DNA of 64,000 bases, from positions 124,001 through 188,000 of the forward strand of contig NZ_JAHKRR010000006.1 of assembly GCF_018863395.1 (NCBI RefSeq), given 5' to 3'. The notes beneath the pieces are model-generated. The model searched no databases. It saw only the letters and a list, made by a program, of their open reading frames with translations, and was not told the origin of the DNA. The position numbers and the translations under genes are program-made. Shown piece by piece: positions 1 through 9,493 of the stretch; the stretch's first letter is position 1, and each line of letters starts with the position of its first letter. The DNA comes from Sinomicrobium weinanense (GTDB lineage Bacteria; Bacteroidota; Bacteroidia; Flavobacteriales; Flavobacteriaceae).

Positions 1-1558
1 AGCGGTCAAAAGTGGTTTTGTCTCCTTCCTGTTTTCCCCTCCATTCAATGCCCCAGGTATTGCTCCAACCCTCAGTGAGGGGAGAAAAGGTCCGTGTTAC
101 AGATGCTGCGATGTTATTGTGAAGCAATTCACTTTTTATAAGTTCTGTATTTTTGGGTATATCACCTTGTTCCATAATATACACGAGGTTGTTTTTATCG
201 TACCCGTCCTCCCGGTCCTTGCCGAATTGTATCTGCCTGTGAATAACAAGAGTACTTACAATTAAAATGATGGCAATGGTAAATTGAACCACTACAAGAG
301 CTTTACGCGGATTAAAACCTGAATGAGTCTGGCGGAAAGTCCCTTTTAAGGTCTTGACAGGTTTGAAAGATGAGAGGAAGAATGCCGGGTAACTACCGGC
401 TAACAGCCCAGTAATTAAAATGACGCCGATGGTCAACAGCCAAAATTGAGAATTGCCAAGATCAATGGACAGCGGATGATTTACAAGCGAATTAAAATAA
501 GGAATAGCCAACAATACGATTCCCAACGAAACGATTCCCGCAACAGAGGCGATAAGGATGGATTCACCGAGGAATTGCCCTATAAGAGAATAGCGTCCTG
601 CCCCGGCTACCTTGCGCACACCGACCTCTCGAGCGCGTTTTTCGCTTCTTGCCGTGCTGAGGTTCATAAAATTGATACAGGCAATAAGCAGGATAAAACA
701 AGCTATAAAGGTAAACATACGGACCATCTCGATACGGCCGCCGGCTATTTTTCCGTTTTCGAACTTAGAACGGAGCCACCAATCGGGTATGGAGTGAAGA
801 ATAATGCTATTATCTTCCTGACCATTACTGCGACGTTTTGTAATGTCCCGGATTTTGTCTTCCACCAAAGCGCGATCGGCATTGGGCCTTAGCTCTACAA
901 AGGTGGATACCGAGTTATTTCCCCAAGATTCATCAGCCCACCCCAGTTTTTTCATGTAGGACCACGGTAGCAAATATTCAAACTCGAACTGCGTATTTCC
1001 GGGCAGGTCATCTAAAACACCCGTTACAGTAGCGTAATCCGTACTGTCTATTTTTATTGTCTTACCGACAACCTGCCGCTCTTTCCCAAATATTTTTTTT
1101 GCGGTTGCCGCGGTGATAACCATATTTGAGGGATTGTCAAACAAGTGTTTTTTATCGCCCTCCAGCAAGGGAAAATCGAACATATTGAGAAAATCGGGAT
1201 CTATAAATGCCCCTGAGGTATTTATTTTACGGTCTCCGTTACTAAACAGGAAACGCCCGCCAGATGCATAACGGGCCGTATGGCCAACTTCGGGATATTC
1301 TTCGCTAAGTGCAGGGCCTAAAGGTTTTGGTGTCCAGAACCAGGTGTCGATTTTACCATCAAATACAGACTGATTACCAGCAATATACAACCGGTCCTTT
1401 TTATGGTGAAACATATCCATGCTCCTTTCGTTCTGCACCATGAGCAGAATGAGCATGGCTGCCGCCATACCGACGGCAAGTCCGCCGATATTGAGCAGGG
1501 AATACCCTTTGTTTTTCCAAAGGTTTCTCCACGCTATTTTAAAATAGTTCCGGATCAT
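1..1558 (-). CDS. FtsX/MacB-type ABC permease, C-terminally cut by window edge
   Basis: Inner-membrane permease subunit of an ABC transporter of the MacB/FtsX class. The start is chosen at the ATG encoding MIRNYFKIAWRNLWKNKGYS, the same N-terminal signature seen in the two permeases upstream (MIRNYFKTAW). The frame stays open to the window edge, so only about 519 residues of an expected roughly 800 are present. The N-terminal membrane segment, periplasmic MacB-PCD-like region and the first FtsX membrane block are readable on the minus strand. It is the fifth gene of the operon after the fusion protein, ATPase and two other permeases, 155 bp downstream of the preceding permease, a gap largely filled by an octamer repeat. 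Substrate unknown. Confidence 0.85.
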   Translation of the reverse strand, partial: MIRNYFKIAWRNLWKNKGYSLLNIGGLAVGMAAAMLILLMVQNERSMDMFHHKKDRLYIAGNQSVFDGKIDTWFWTPKPLGPALSEEYPEVGHTARYASGGRFLFSNGDRKINTSGAFIDPDFLNMFDFPLLEGDKKHLFDNPSNMVITAATAKKIFGKERQVVGKTIKIDSTDYATVTGVLDDLPGNTQFEFEYLLPWSYMKKLGWADESWGNNSVSTFVELRPNADRALVEDKIRDITKRRSNGQEDNSIILHSIPDWWLRSKFENGKIAGGRIEMVRMFTFIACFILLIACINFMNLSTARSEKRAREVGVRKVAGAGRYSLIGQFLGESILIASVAGIVSLGIVLLAIPYFNSLVNHPLSIDLGNSQFWLLTIGVILITGLLAGSYPAFFLSSFKPVKTLKGTFRQTHSGFNPRKALVVVQFTIAIILIVSTLVIHRQIQFGKDREDGYDKNNLVYIMEQGDIPKNTELIKSELLHNNIAASVTRTFSPLTEGWSNTWGIEWRGKQEGDKTTFDR

Positions 1559-1640
1559 GTTTAGCTCTCGGTTTTTTAGTTTGGCCAGTTTCTTTTTTAA
1601 TTTTTAACCCTATTGCACTGAATTTTTATCTATTTTTCTC

Positions 1641-1712
1641 CACAACTCCACAACTCCACAACTCCACAACTCCACAACTCCACAACTCCACAACTCCACA
1701 ACTCCACAACTC
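1641..1712. repeat. (CACAACTC)x9 octamer tandem repeat
   Basis: Nine perfect copies of CACAACTC lie immediately after the stop codon of one permease gene (1714) and before the start of the next (1558). Being 8 bp long and outside both reading frames, copy-number change would alter only the intercistronic spacing or mRNA structure. Confidence 0.95.
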
Positions 1713-1713
1713 T

Positions 1714-4158
1714 TTATTCCGTTCGCAAACTTTTTACAGGGTTGGCAGTTGCAGCTTTTATGGACTGTCCGCTTACCGTGATCAGGGCAATAGCCACGGC
1801 TACCAGGCCTGCGAGGGCAAACACCCACCATTGTATGTTTATTCTATAGGCAAAACCTTCGAGCCATGAATTCATGCCCCACCAGGCGATGGGTGAAGCA
1901 ATGAGAATGGCTATCAGCACGGGTTTTATAAAATCTTTGGATAAAAGGCTTACAATACCCCCGGTAGAAGCGCCCAATACTTTACGGATGCCAATCTCCT
2001 TGATCCGTTGTTCTGCAGCATAGGTAGAAAGGCCGAGCAGGCCAAGACAGGCAATAAGTATGGCTAACAGGGTCATTATTATAAAAATGGTTTCCCTTAT
2101 TCTGTCATTGCGATAAAACAACTCCCATTGTTCATCGAGAAAATGATACTCGAGTTGATGGCCCTGGTCGATCTCATAGAATATCTCCTGCATTTTTTTC
2201 AGCGTAGGAAGGACATCAGTATCCCCCCGGGAAAGCCTCACCGTAAAATAATCTATGCTGTGAACCGGGTTATTCCGGGCCCCGAGCACCATTGGGGCCA
2301 GCGGTTCGCGAAGCGATTGAAAATTAAAATCCCGGACAATACCTACCACCCTGGCCAGGAACGGCTTATCGAGCGGAGAAAAATCACCGCCAAAATTCAC
2401 GGATGGGATTTCGATAAGTTGTCCGGAGGGTTCGACAATACCCAAGGCCCTGGCGGCACTTTCATTGATCAGTACCGAGGTGGAATCTGCCGAATGGTCG
2501 GGCAGGAAATTTCTTCCCTGCAGAAGTTTTATATCATAGGTTTGTAAAAACTGATCGTCCACCCCCAGGAAAAACATATCTTTTCCCCGCGAGTCACCGG
2601 CATTGTTGTGTACAGATACGCTCGGCAGATTTTTCCACTCACCCGGAACCCTGGAGCTTACCGAAACACGGGTGACCTGTGCCAGTTTTGAAAATTCGTT
2701 CCTAATGGTTTTCCAGCTGTCCCGGACCTCCCCGCTGTTGATATCAACCACAACCAACTGATCTTTCCGGAAACCCATGTCTTTGTTGTTGATATATTTC
2801 ATTTGCAGGTAGATCACCATAGTAGCTACGATCATAACGATAGATACCACAAACTGCAGCACAACCAAACTTCGGCGCAGGGAAACCTTCCCTTTGCTCA
2901 TCTGGTCTTTGTGTTTAATCAACGACAGTGGTTTCAGGGCGGCCTGGACCAATGCCGGGTATAATCCGGATAACAATCCTACGGCGATAGTAATTAAACC
3001 GATACCCATCAGGATACGATAATCGGTAGCTGTTCCGAGTGTCAATTGTTTTTCTGTGAAAGTATTGAACCAGGGCAATACGATTTTGGTGATGATCAGA
3101 GCGAAAACAATGGCGATCACCGTTGTCAAAAATGCTTCGGTGAGGAATTGCCCGGTCAGGTTTTGTCTGGATGCGCCCGCTACCTTGCGAACAGCGATCT
3201 CTTTGGCCCGGTTGGTATACCGGGCAGTGGTCAGGTTTATATAGTTGATACAGGCGATAAAGAGCACAAAAAACGCAACAATGGAAAAGACATAGATGGT
3301 GGTCAGGGAACCTTTTTTCCCCGAATCACCTTCAATGTTTTCCGAATGGAAATGAATATCGGCCAGGGGTTGCAGCGCAAGTTCGATTTTACCGGGAACA
3401 CTGGTATCCCGATTTTCTGCAATAAGCCTGGTGATGTCAGCTTCAACTTTTTTAGGGTCGCTTTGGTCTTTCAATAAGAAGTAGGTAGCAAAAGCATCCG
3501 AATCCCAGTCCGTATTGATGAAATTCTTAAATCCGTCACCGGTCATGCTCGATTCGGAAAAAAGCATGTTAAATGTGATACTTGAATTACCGGGAAAGTC
3601 CTTCAGTACTCCGGTGATCTCAACAGGAATGTCATCCATGTCGGTCCTTATGGTTTTTCCCAATACATCGGTAGTGCCAAAGAGCCTGTGTGCCATTTCT
3701 TCCGTCATAACAACGGTATGGGGCCCGGTTAATGCATTGGCCGGGGTTCCCTGCAGGAATTCGAAATCGAAAATATCGAAAAAATCCGGATTGCCCAGGG
3801 TAATGTACTCATGAAAGACCTGTGTATGATCTGATGCGGAAACATTGGTCCGTCCTAAGGTGATCATCCGGGCTATGCCTTGTATTTCCGGAAGGTCGGT
3901 TCTTGCATTTTCCGAAACCTGGTAGCCCGTTCCGGCGATCTTTGTCAACTTGCCATCCGAATTCGTTTTGTGATTTACCGCCCTGTAAATATTGGATGTG
4001 TGCTGGTGAAAGCGGTCAAAGGTCAGTTCGTCAAAAATATAAAGGGCGATGAGCAAAAAGCACGATGTACCGATGGTAAGCCCGAAAATATTGATAAAAG
4101 AAAAGAATTTGTTCTTTTTAAGGGTTTTCCACGCTGTTTTAAAGTAATTCCTGATCAT
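1714..4158 (-). CDS. FtsX/MacB-type ABC permease (full length)
   Basis: Membrane permease of about 814 residues in the MacB/FtsX class. An N-terminal transmembrane segment (near residues 20-42) precedes a large extracytoplasmic MacB-PCD-like domain, a central block of three membrane segments, a second extracytoplasmic domain and a C-terminal three-segment FtsX block ending NPVKSLRTE. This duplicated plan (two PCD plus FtsX halves) is usual for Bacteroidota permeases. The frame is open further upstream, but the start is placed at the MIRNYFKTAW ATG because that signature is conserved in all three permeases here and the upstream extension overlaps the preceding gene. It starts 11 bp after that gene. 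Probably exports a lipid, peptide or drug; substrate unknown. Confidence 0.88.
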   Translation of the reverse strand: MIRNYFKTAWKTLKKNKFFSFINIFGLTIGTSCFLLIALYIFDELTFDRFHQHTSNIYRAVNHKTNSDGKLTKIAGTGYQVSENARTDLPEIQGIARMITLGRTNVSASDHTQVFHEYITLGNPDFFDIFDFEFLQGTPANALTGPHTVVMTEEMAHRLFGTTDVLGKTIRTDMDDIPVEITGVLKDFPGNSSITFNMLFSESSMTGDGFKNFINTDWDSDAFATYFLLKDQSDPKKVEADITRLIAENRDTSVPGKIELALQPLADIHFHSENIEGDSGKKGSLTTIYVFSIVAFFVLFIACINYINLTTARYTNRAKEIAVRKVAGASRQNLTGQFLTEAFLTTVIAIVFALIITKIVLPWFNTFTEKQLTLGTATDYRILMGIGLITIAVGLLSGLYPALVQAALKPLSLIKHKDQMSKGKVSLRRSLVVLQFVVSIVMIVATMVIYLQMKYINNKDMGFRKDQLVVVDINSGEVRDSWKTIRNEFSKLAQVTRVSVSSRVPGEWKNLPSVSVHNNAGDSRGKDMFFLGVDDQFLQTYDIKLLQGRNFLPDHSADSTSVLINESAARALGIVEPSGQLIEIPSVNFGGDFSPLDKPFLARVVGIVRDFNFQSLREPLAPMVLGARNNPVHSIDYFTVRLSRGDTDVLPTLKKMQEIFYEIDQGHQLEYHFLDEQWELFYRNDRIRETIFIIMTLLAILIACLGLLGLSTYAAEQRIKEIGIRKVLGASTGGIVSLLSKDFIKPVLIAILIASPIAWWGMNSWLEGFAYRINIQWWVFALAGLVAVAIALITVSGQSIKAATANPVKSLRTE

Positions 4159-4169
4159 AACAGTTTGGT

Positions 4170-6599
4170 TTATTCGGTTCGCAGGCTTTTTACGGGGTTG
4201 GCAGTCGCAGCTTTTATAGTATGCATACTCACCGTAAGCAGAGTGATCACTAAGGAAACCCCTCCGGCAAGGAGAAATATCCACCAGCTTATGGATATCC
4301 GGTAAGTAAAGTCCTGAAGCCAGTTTTGCATAGAATAATATGCTAAAGGAACTGCAACGAGCAGGGCAATAATGACCAGTATCACAAAGTCCCTGACCAA
4401 TAGTTTCACCAGGCTGCCGATTTTGGCCCCCAGTACTTTCCGTATTCCAATTTCTTTTTTCTTGTTTTCCGCTATAAAAGAGACAAGCCCGAATAACCCC
4501 AGACAACTGATAAGTATAGCCAGAAAGCTAAGTGTAATTGAAATATTAGCGAGGCGTTTTTCTTCTGTATACAATTTTTCAACTTCCTTATCCACAAACG
4601 TATATTCAAAAGGGGTATTGGTAATGATTGATTCCCAGCTTTGTTTCAACCCTTTAAGTAAACTCTGATAATCTGTGGTCTTTGCCCGGATAATAAGCCA
4701 GGATGGAGTAGTGTCATTATAAAGTAAAATGGGTTTTATAGCCTCCTTTAGAGAAGCGAAATGATAATCCTGGGAGACGCCCACAATCTCCAATTCGGTA
4801 GATTCACCTTCGTATGTATTCATGAGTTTTGACCCTACAGCATTATCCAGAGGGATGGAAAAGATATCAAGGGTCGCTTTATTAACTACCACCTGTGAGC
4901 TGTCATTGGGACGCAGCTCTCGCCCGGCAAGTAAGGAAGTGCCTACAGTCTTAAAATAATTATTGCTGATACCGTTGTATATCACTGAAATAAGATTGGT
5001 AGGATCTTCTCCGGGGAGGTGCATGCTTAAGTCCGATGTATTAAACTCAGAAGGATAACGATTACACCCGGCCACCTGTGAAACACCGGAAACTGCCGCC
5101 ATTTCTCTTTTTAAAGCGTCAAATTTTTTGCTGGCATCTTCGGTCCCCAGGCGAACGGCAATAAGGTTCTCTTTATCAAACCCCATATCTTTATCCTGGG
5201 TATATTTAAGTTGTTGGGTAATGACGATAACCGAAATGATCAGAACAATAGAAACCACAAACTGAAACACAACGAGCCCCTTGCGAAAGTTTCCGCTGCC
5301 TGCCTGTCGATGGACCGGACCTTTTAGTACCCTGGCCGGTTTAACAGAAGATAATACCCATGCCGGATAGATACCGGCAATTAAACCGGTAAAAAGCCCC
5401 AGACTCAATAGAAGAAGTAAAACCTTCCAATCCAGTAGCACCAGAAAACTCACATTTCCCTGCGTAAGTGTATTTATAAAAGGCAGTATCAATGCCGTTA
5501 ACGGAAGGCTGATTAATGAGGCAAACAGGGAAAGGATAACAGATTCTCCAATAAACTGACGGATTAAGATGCTTTTATCAGCTCCTATTGCTTTGCGGAC
5601 TCCAATTTCCGTGGCTCGTTTGCTTGCCCGTGCTGTACTTAAGTTAATAAAATTGATACATGCTACCAATTGAATAAACAATGCCAAAACAATCAGGATA
5701 TAGAGTTGCTTTATACTGGATACCTTATCAATTTGCATAGTGATGCCATCGGAATAAAGATGGATGTCAGTAATTTTTTGAAGAAAAAGTTTTTTGTCAA
5801 AACCGGCCAGGGCAAGGTCCTTGGCCCCGTGTTTTTTTATAAAGGCAGGTAATTTTTTCTGTAAGCGACCGGCATCTGATCCGGGAGCGAGCTTTATATA
5901 GGTATGTGTAAAATTCTGGGTAGCAAAATTCTGAATGCTTCTTACAAATTCTCCTTGCCCGGGAGTATTCATGGTCAGAAAATAATTGGGATTTAAATGT
6001 GATTTCCCGAAGGTGTCATCAAAAACACCCGTAATGGTCAGAGTAAGCTCGTCTTCGCCGCTTCCGCGTATCAGTGTTTTATGCAGTGCTGTCTGGTTGC
6101 CGAACAATTTTTTTGACAATGTTGAAGAAAGCACTATGGTATTAGGAACATTTAAGGCGTTTTTGGGGGTTCCTTCAATAAAACGATAGGTGAAGACATT
6201 AAACACAGTAGAATCGGCGAGATAACCACGTGGTTCGTAATAGCTCTGATCGCTATTTGGTTTGCGTATCACTTCTCCTGTATCCGAACCGTAGTAAACA
6301 ATACGACAGGCCTCGATGACCTCGGGGAAATCTTCTTTGAGCGCAAAGGCAATAGGTGGCCCGGCAGTGGCAAAATTAGAGTTTATACTATTGTTCCCGA
6401 TACTTTTATTTTCTGTTCTGACCCGATAAAGCGATTCCGCATCCTTATGATGAGTGTCATAATCAAATTGTGCTATGGTATAGACCAGGATACTGAGACA
6501 GCAAACGGTGCCCACAGTTAGCCCCAGCAGGTTGATAAGCGTTTGTAACTTATTTTTTCGGAGGCTTCTCCACGCTGTTTTAAAGTAATTCCTGATCAT
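4170..6599 (-). CDS. FtsX/MacB-type ABC permease (full length)
   Basis: Second full-length permease of the operon (809 residues), paralogous to its neighbour: same MIRNYFKTAW start, N-terminal membrane helix, MacB-PCD-like periplasmic domain, FtsX block around residues 280-420, second periplasmic domain, C-terminal FtsX block and the same ending TIKAATANPVKSLRTE. It follows the ATPase gene by 30 bp. The three permeases share a single ATPase gene, so they either form alternative hetero-complexes or act as paralogous permeases with a shared ATPase. Sequence gives no substrate. Confidence 0.9.
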   Translation of the reverse strand: MIRNYFKTAWRSLRKNKLQTLINLLGLTVGTVCCLSILVYTIAQFDYDTHHKDAESLYRVRTENKSIGNNSINSNFATAGPPIAFALKEDFPEVIEACRIVYYGSDTGEVIRKPNSDQSYYEPRGYLADSTVFNVFTYRFIEGTPKNALNVPNTIVLSSTLSKKLFGNQTALHKTLIRGSGEDELTLTITGVFDDTFGKSHLNPNYFLTMNTPGQGEFVRSIQNFATQNFTHTYIKLAPGSDAGRLQKKLPAFIKKHGAKDLALAGFDKKLFLQKITDIHLYSDGITMQIDKVSSIKQLYILIVLALFIQLVACINFINLSTARASKRATEIGVRKAIGADKSILIRQFIGESVILSLFASLISLPLTALILPFINTLTQGNVSFLVLLDWKVLLLLLSLGLFTGLIAGIYPAWVLSSVKPARVLKGPVHRQAGSGNFRKGLVVFQFVVSIVLIISVIVITQQLKYTQDKDMGFDKENLIAVRLGTEDASKKFDALKREMAAVSGVSQVAGCNRYPSEFNTSDLSMHLPGEDPTNLISVIYNGISNNYFKTVGTSLLAGRELRPNDSSQVVVNKATLDIFSIPLDNAVGSKLMNTYEGESTELEIVGVSQDYHFASLKEAIKPILLYNDTTPSWLIIRAKTTDYQSLLKGLKQSWESIITNTPFEYTFVDKEVEKLYTEEKRLANISITLSFLAILISCLGLFGLVSFIAENKKKEIGIRKVLGAKIGSLVKLLVRDFVILVIIALLVAVPLAYYSMQNWLQDFTYRISISWWIFLLAGGVSLVITLLTVSMHTIKAATANPVKSLRTE

Positions 6600-6629
6600 A
6601 ACCGCTTTGATTGATGGTTGTTTTTTACA

Positions 6630-7307
6630 TTACACCAGCACATTCTCCGTCACTTTCTGCCCGTCCAGCATCCGTATGATACGGTGGCTGAACTTGGCAT
6701 CGTGTTCGCTGTGTGTTACCATAATAATGGTAGTGCCCTGCTGGTTGAGTTCCGTAAGGAGGTCCATGACTTCATTACCGTTACTGCTGTCCAGGTTTCC
6801 GGTAGGTTCATCGGCGAGGATGAGCTTGGGGTTGTTGACTACGGCCCGGGCTACGGCCACCCTTTGTTGTTGCCCTCCCGAAAGTTGCTGCGGAAAGTGC
6901 TTGCGGCGGTGCATGATCTGCATTTTTTCCAGCACTTCGTGTACGCGTTCTTTTCTGTCTGCTGCTTTTACGCCGGTATAGATAAGGGGCAGTTCCACGT
7001 TTTCAAAGACCGTAAGTTCGTCGATGAGGTTAAAGCTCTGGAAGACGAAGCCGATGTTGTGCTTGCGAAGGTTGGCCCTTTTTCGCTCATTGAAGCCCGA
7101 TACTTCAATACCATTGAAGACAAAGCTGCCCCCGTCGGGGTCGTCCAGCAGCCCCAGGATATTGAGCAAGGTAGACTTTCCACAGCCCGAAGGCCCCATA
7201 ACCGCTACAAATTCGCCTTCTTTTACATCAAAAGAAAGTTTGTTCAGTGCAATGGTCTGTACTTCCTCCGTGCGGTAAAACTTTTCTAAGTCGGTGATCT
7301 TTATCAT
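6630..7307 (-). CDS. ABC transporter ATP-binding protein (MacB/LolD class)
   Basis: Cytoplasmic ATPase of 225 residues energising the adjacent permeases. Visible motifs: Walker A GPSGCGKST (near residues 39-47), signature LSGGQQQR (about 141-148), Walker B LILADEP and the H-loop VTHS. Length and motif layout match the MacB/LolD/FtsE group (COG1136). Located between the membrane-fusion protein gene (136 bp upstream) and the permeases. In this family the ATPase drives mechanotransmission through MacB-type permeases rather than classical substrate passage through the membrane. Confidence 0.95.
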   Translation of the reverse strand: MIKITDLEKFYRTEEVQTIALNKLSFDVKEGEFVAVMGPSGCGKSTLLNILGLLDDPDGGSFVFNGIEVSGFNERKRANLRKHNIGFVFQSFNLIDELTVFENVELPLIYTGVKAADRKERVHEVLEKMQIMHRRKHFPQQLSGGQQQRVAVARAVVNNPKLILADEPTGNLDSSNGNEVMDLLTELNQQGTTIIMVTHSEHDAKFSHRIIRMLDGQKVTENVLV

Positions 7308-7366
7308 TGATGTTGTATTTATTTTCTTGTTTTTCTGCTTTTTTGTGGATGTATCTATCTGGGTTT

Positions 7367-7396
7367 ACACCCCCCCTTGAGGGGGCAGGGGGGTGT
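7367..7396. repeat. GC-rich inverted repeat between fusion protein and ATPase genes
   Basis: ACACCCCCC and GGGGGGTGT form a 9-bp stem around a G-rich loop in the 136-bp gap. There is no clear T-run, so it may be an mRNA processing or attenuation hairpin rather than a strong terminator. Confidence 0.45.
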
Positions 7397-7443
7397 CCTC
7401 CCGCAAAACCTAAATTAAAATATATCTTATTAACAATAACAGC

Positions 7444-8694
7444 CTAATTCAAAATAAGTTCCTGTATATCCCCAAAGTTATCATAACCGGAGGTAATAAC
7501 CTTATCTCCCGGTTCCAAACCTTCCAGTACTTCGTAATATTCCGTGTTCTGGCTCCCCAGCCGGATGTCTTGTCTGTAAGCACTTTCACCGTTTTCATCC
7601 AGTTTAAATACCCAGTTTCCGCCGGTTTTCTGGAAAAATCCGCCCTTGGGAATCAGCAGGGCTTCCTTTTCCTGGCTCAGGGCCAGCCGTATCTGCAGCG
7701 TTTGTCCGCGACGTATGCCTTCGGGGACATCCTCCTCAAAGACCATATCTACCTGGAACCTGCCATTGGTGACCTGGGTATATACCTTTTTGATGACCAG
7801 GGTATAGGATTTATTGTTAAATGTAAAAGAACCGGACTGCCCGCTATATATCCTGGAAATATAGTGTTCGTCGACGTCTACCCTTACCTTGTATCCGCTG
7901 AGCACATCGATCTGTCCCAGTCGTTCCCCTTTGGTCTTGGATTGTCCTATTTCTGCATCGAGAGAGGTCAGCTGCCCGTCTACCGGGGCCCGGACCACCA
8001 GGTCGCCGACTTTTTTCCGCATGAGTTTCAGGGCGTTCCTGGTCCTGTTATAGGAGCTTTCAGCCTGACTTAATTCCTGATCGGAGGCAATAGAGTCTTG
8101 TTTCACCACCTCTTTGGCGAGTTTCATCCGTTCTTGCTGGTAATTGTAATTATTTTTCGATTCCAGCAGGTCCTGCCGGCCTATCGCATCTTTTTCATGC
8201 AGTCTTTTATTCAACTCAAAGACCCGTTTGGCTTCCACAAGGCTGTTCTCCACATCGGTCAACTGATTGAGCCTGTTAATGGTGTTCTGCCTGGCTGCAT
8301 TTTGCTGTATCTGCATCTGTGTAAGCAGGTTGTACACGGCGGTTTCCTGGTTTACGAGGCTCAGTTCCAGGTCGGTGTTGGAAAGCCGGAGAATAGGCTC
8401 TCCCTTTTTCATCATGGTACCGTCTTCCACAAACTTTTCCTCCACCCGGCCACCTTCCACGGCATCGAGATAAATAGTGGTAATGGGTAATACAACACCG
8501 TTTACCGGGATATTTTCCTGAAAAACCCCTTGTGTAACTTCGCTTACGGTAATACGTTCCTTTTTGACATTGAGCTTGGAACCGCCCGCCGAGGAGACAA
8601 TGGTGAAGATAATAAGTATTAAAAGCAAAAGACCACCTGCAAACATGGCAATACGCGCAGGGGTAAATCTTTTCTTTTCTATTGGAATGTCCAT
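7444..8694 (-). CDS. HlyD/MacA-type efflux membrane-fusion protein
   Basis: Periplasmic adaptor of 416 residues linking the ABC permeases to an outer-membrane channel. An N-terminal membrane anchor (about residues 13-32, AMFAGGLLLLILIIFTIVSS) is followed by a biotinyl-lipoyl-like half motif, a long alpha-helical hairpin rich in Q, N and K (about 110-225), the second lipoyl half (VVRAPVDGQLTSLDAEIG) and beta-barrel/membrane-proximal domains. It is the first gene of the minus-strand operon and divergent from the sigma54 activator/kinase genes, which suggests these control it. Confidence 0.92.
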   Translation of the reverse strand: MDIPIEKKRFTPARIAMFAGGLLLLILIIFTIVSSAGGSKLNVKKERITVSEVTQGVFQENIPVNGVVLPITTIYLDAVEGGRVEEKFVEDGTMMKKGEPILRLSNTDLELSLVNQETAVYNLLTQMQIQQNAARQNTINRLNQLTDVENSLVEAKRVFELNKRLHEKDAIGRQDLLESKNNYNYQQERMKLAKEVVKQDSIASDQELSQAESSYNRTRNALKLMRKKVGDLVVRAPVDGQLTSLDAEIGQSKTKGERLGQIDVLSGYKVRVDVDEHYISRIYSGQSGSFTFNNKSYTLVIKKVYTQVTNGRFQVDMVFEEDVPEGIRRGQTLQIRLALSQEKEALLIPKGGFFQKTGGNWVFKLDENGESAYRQDIRLGSQNTEYYEVLEGLEPGDKVITSGYDNFGDIQELILN

Positions 8695-8720
8695 AAAAGA
8701 TCCGTTTGGCTTGTAAATGA

Positions 8721-8735
8721 GTCATAATCGTGCCA
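8721..8735 (-). promoter_or_regulatory. possible sigma54 -24/-12 element upstream of export operon
   Basis: On the minus strand the sequence TGGCACGATTATGAC has a perfect -24 half (TGGCACG) with the correct spacing to a poor -12 half (TGAC instead of TTGC), 27 bp from the fusion-protein start. A sigma54 activator is encoded nearby, which makes it plausible; the weak -12 half keeps confidence low. Confidence 0.3.
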
Positions 8736-8956
8736 AAATGTTAATAGGTTGTTAACCAAATATTTGTACTTTAAGTGACTGAAGAAGGTGTTCGGTTTCG
8801 ATACACTTTATGTCCGCTGGCAATACACTTTTGCCGTTTTGGAAATTAGAGAGGGCTGTTTTTTTCTTAAAAGGGATAAAGTTGTAATATTGTAAAGGTT
8901 TGATGTTTACGGACTTCGAATACAAGGTGTTTCAAGTGAAATTTTGGGGCAAAATA

Positions 8957-8983
8957 GGTTGTTACACAGAGTTTCACAGAGAA
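8957..8983 (+). repeat. left inverted repeat bracketing the GxxExxY gene
   Basis: 27-bp arm rich in CACAGAG motifs, matching the arm at 9435-9461 in inverted orientation with one mismatch. The 327-bp stretch between the fusion-protein start and the GxxExxY start otherwise holds only the divergent promoter region. Confidence 0.9.
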
Positions 8984-9020
8984 CACACAAAGTAACACAA
9001 AGTTTTATTGATGGTAAAAT

Positions 9021-9392
9021 ATGGAGATAAATGATCTTTCTTATAAGGTGATAGGCCTTGCTATGGAGGTACACCGGCAATTGGGGCCGGGGCTTTTGGA
9101 ATCGGCTTATCAGGAATGTTTGTATTATGAAATAAGAAAGGCAGGAATCTATGTAGAGAAGGAAAAGGCCTTGCCCATAGTATATAAAGACATCAAATTG
9201 GATCACGGATACAGGATAGATTTGTTGATAGAGAACCAATTGGTTATAGAATTAAAAACTGTGGAATGTTTTACAGATGTTCACTTTGCACAGATCCTGA
9301 CTTATTTGAAATTGGGAAATTATCCAGTGGGACTATTAATGAATTTTGATAGTAAAGTTTTGAAAAATAACATAAAACGCTTTATAAATTGA
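9021..9392 (+). CDS. GxxExxY family protein (PD-(D/E)XK-like fold)
   Basis: Protein of 123 residues that carries the signature of the GxxExxY family: GPGLLESAYQECLYYE (G23 to Y33 region), then YRIDLLIENQLVIELKTVE, which resembles the D...ExK core of PD-(D/E)XK nucleases (family PDDEXK_3). The function of the family is unknown; a nuclease-like fold is established only by homology. It has no operon partner: it sits alone between divergent systems, 37 bp after a repeat tract, and is enclosed by 27-bp inverted repeats, suggesting insertion as a unit. No signal peptide. Confidence 0.88.
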   Translation: MEINDLSYKVIGLAMEVHRQLGPGLLESAYQECLYYEIRKAGIYVEKEKALPIVYKDIKLDHGYRIDLLIENQLVIELKTVECFTDVHFAQILTYLKLGNYPVGLLMNFDSKVLKNNIKRFIN

Positions 9393-9434
9393 TTTCATTT
9401 AAAACAGCAGAAAGACTCTGTGAATCTCTGAGCC

Positions 9435-9461
9435 TTCTCTGTGAAACTCTGTGTAATAACC
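9435..9461 (+). repeat. right inverted repeat bracketing the GxxExxY gene
   Basis: Partner arm of 8957-8983: 26 of 27 positions pair. Located between the GxxExxY stop and the sigma54 activator start. Confidence 0.9.
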
Positions 9462-9493
9462 CATTAGCCATATTTTAATTCTTAACTTCGATT

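Noticed and set aside
1610-1831. Frame encoding repeated SCGVVELW units
   Set aside because: Produced by reading the CACAACTC tract on the opposite strand; no other coding support.
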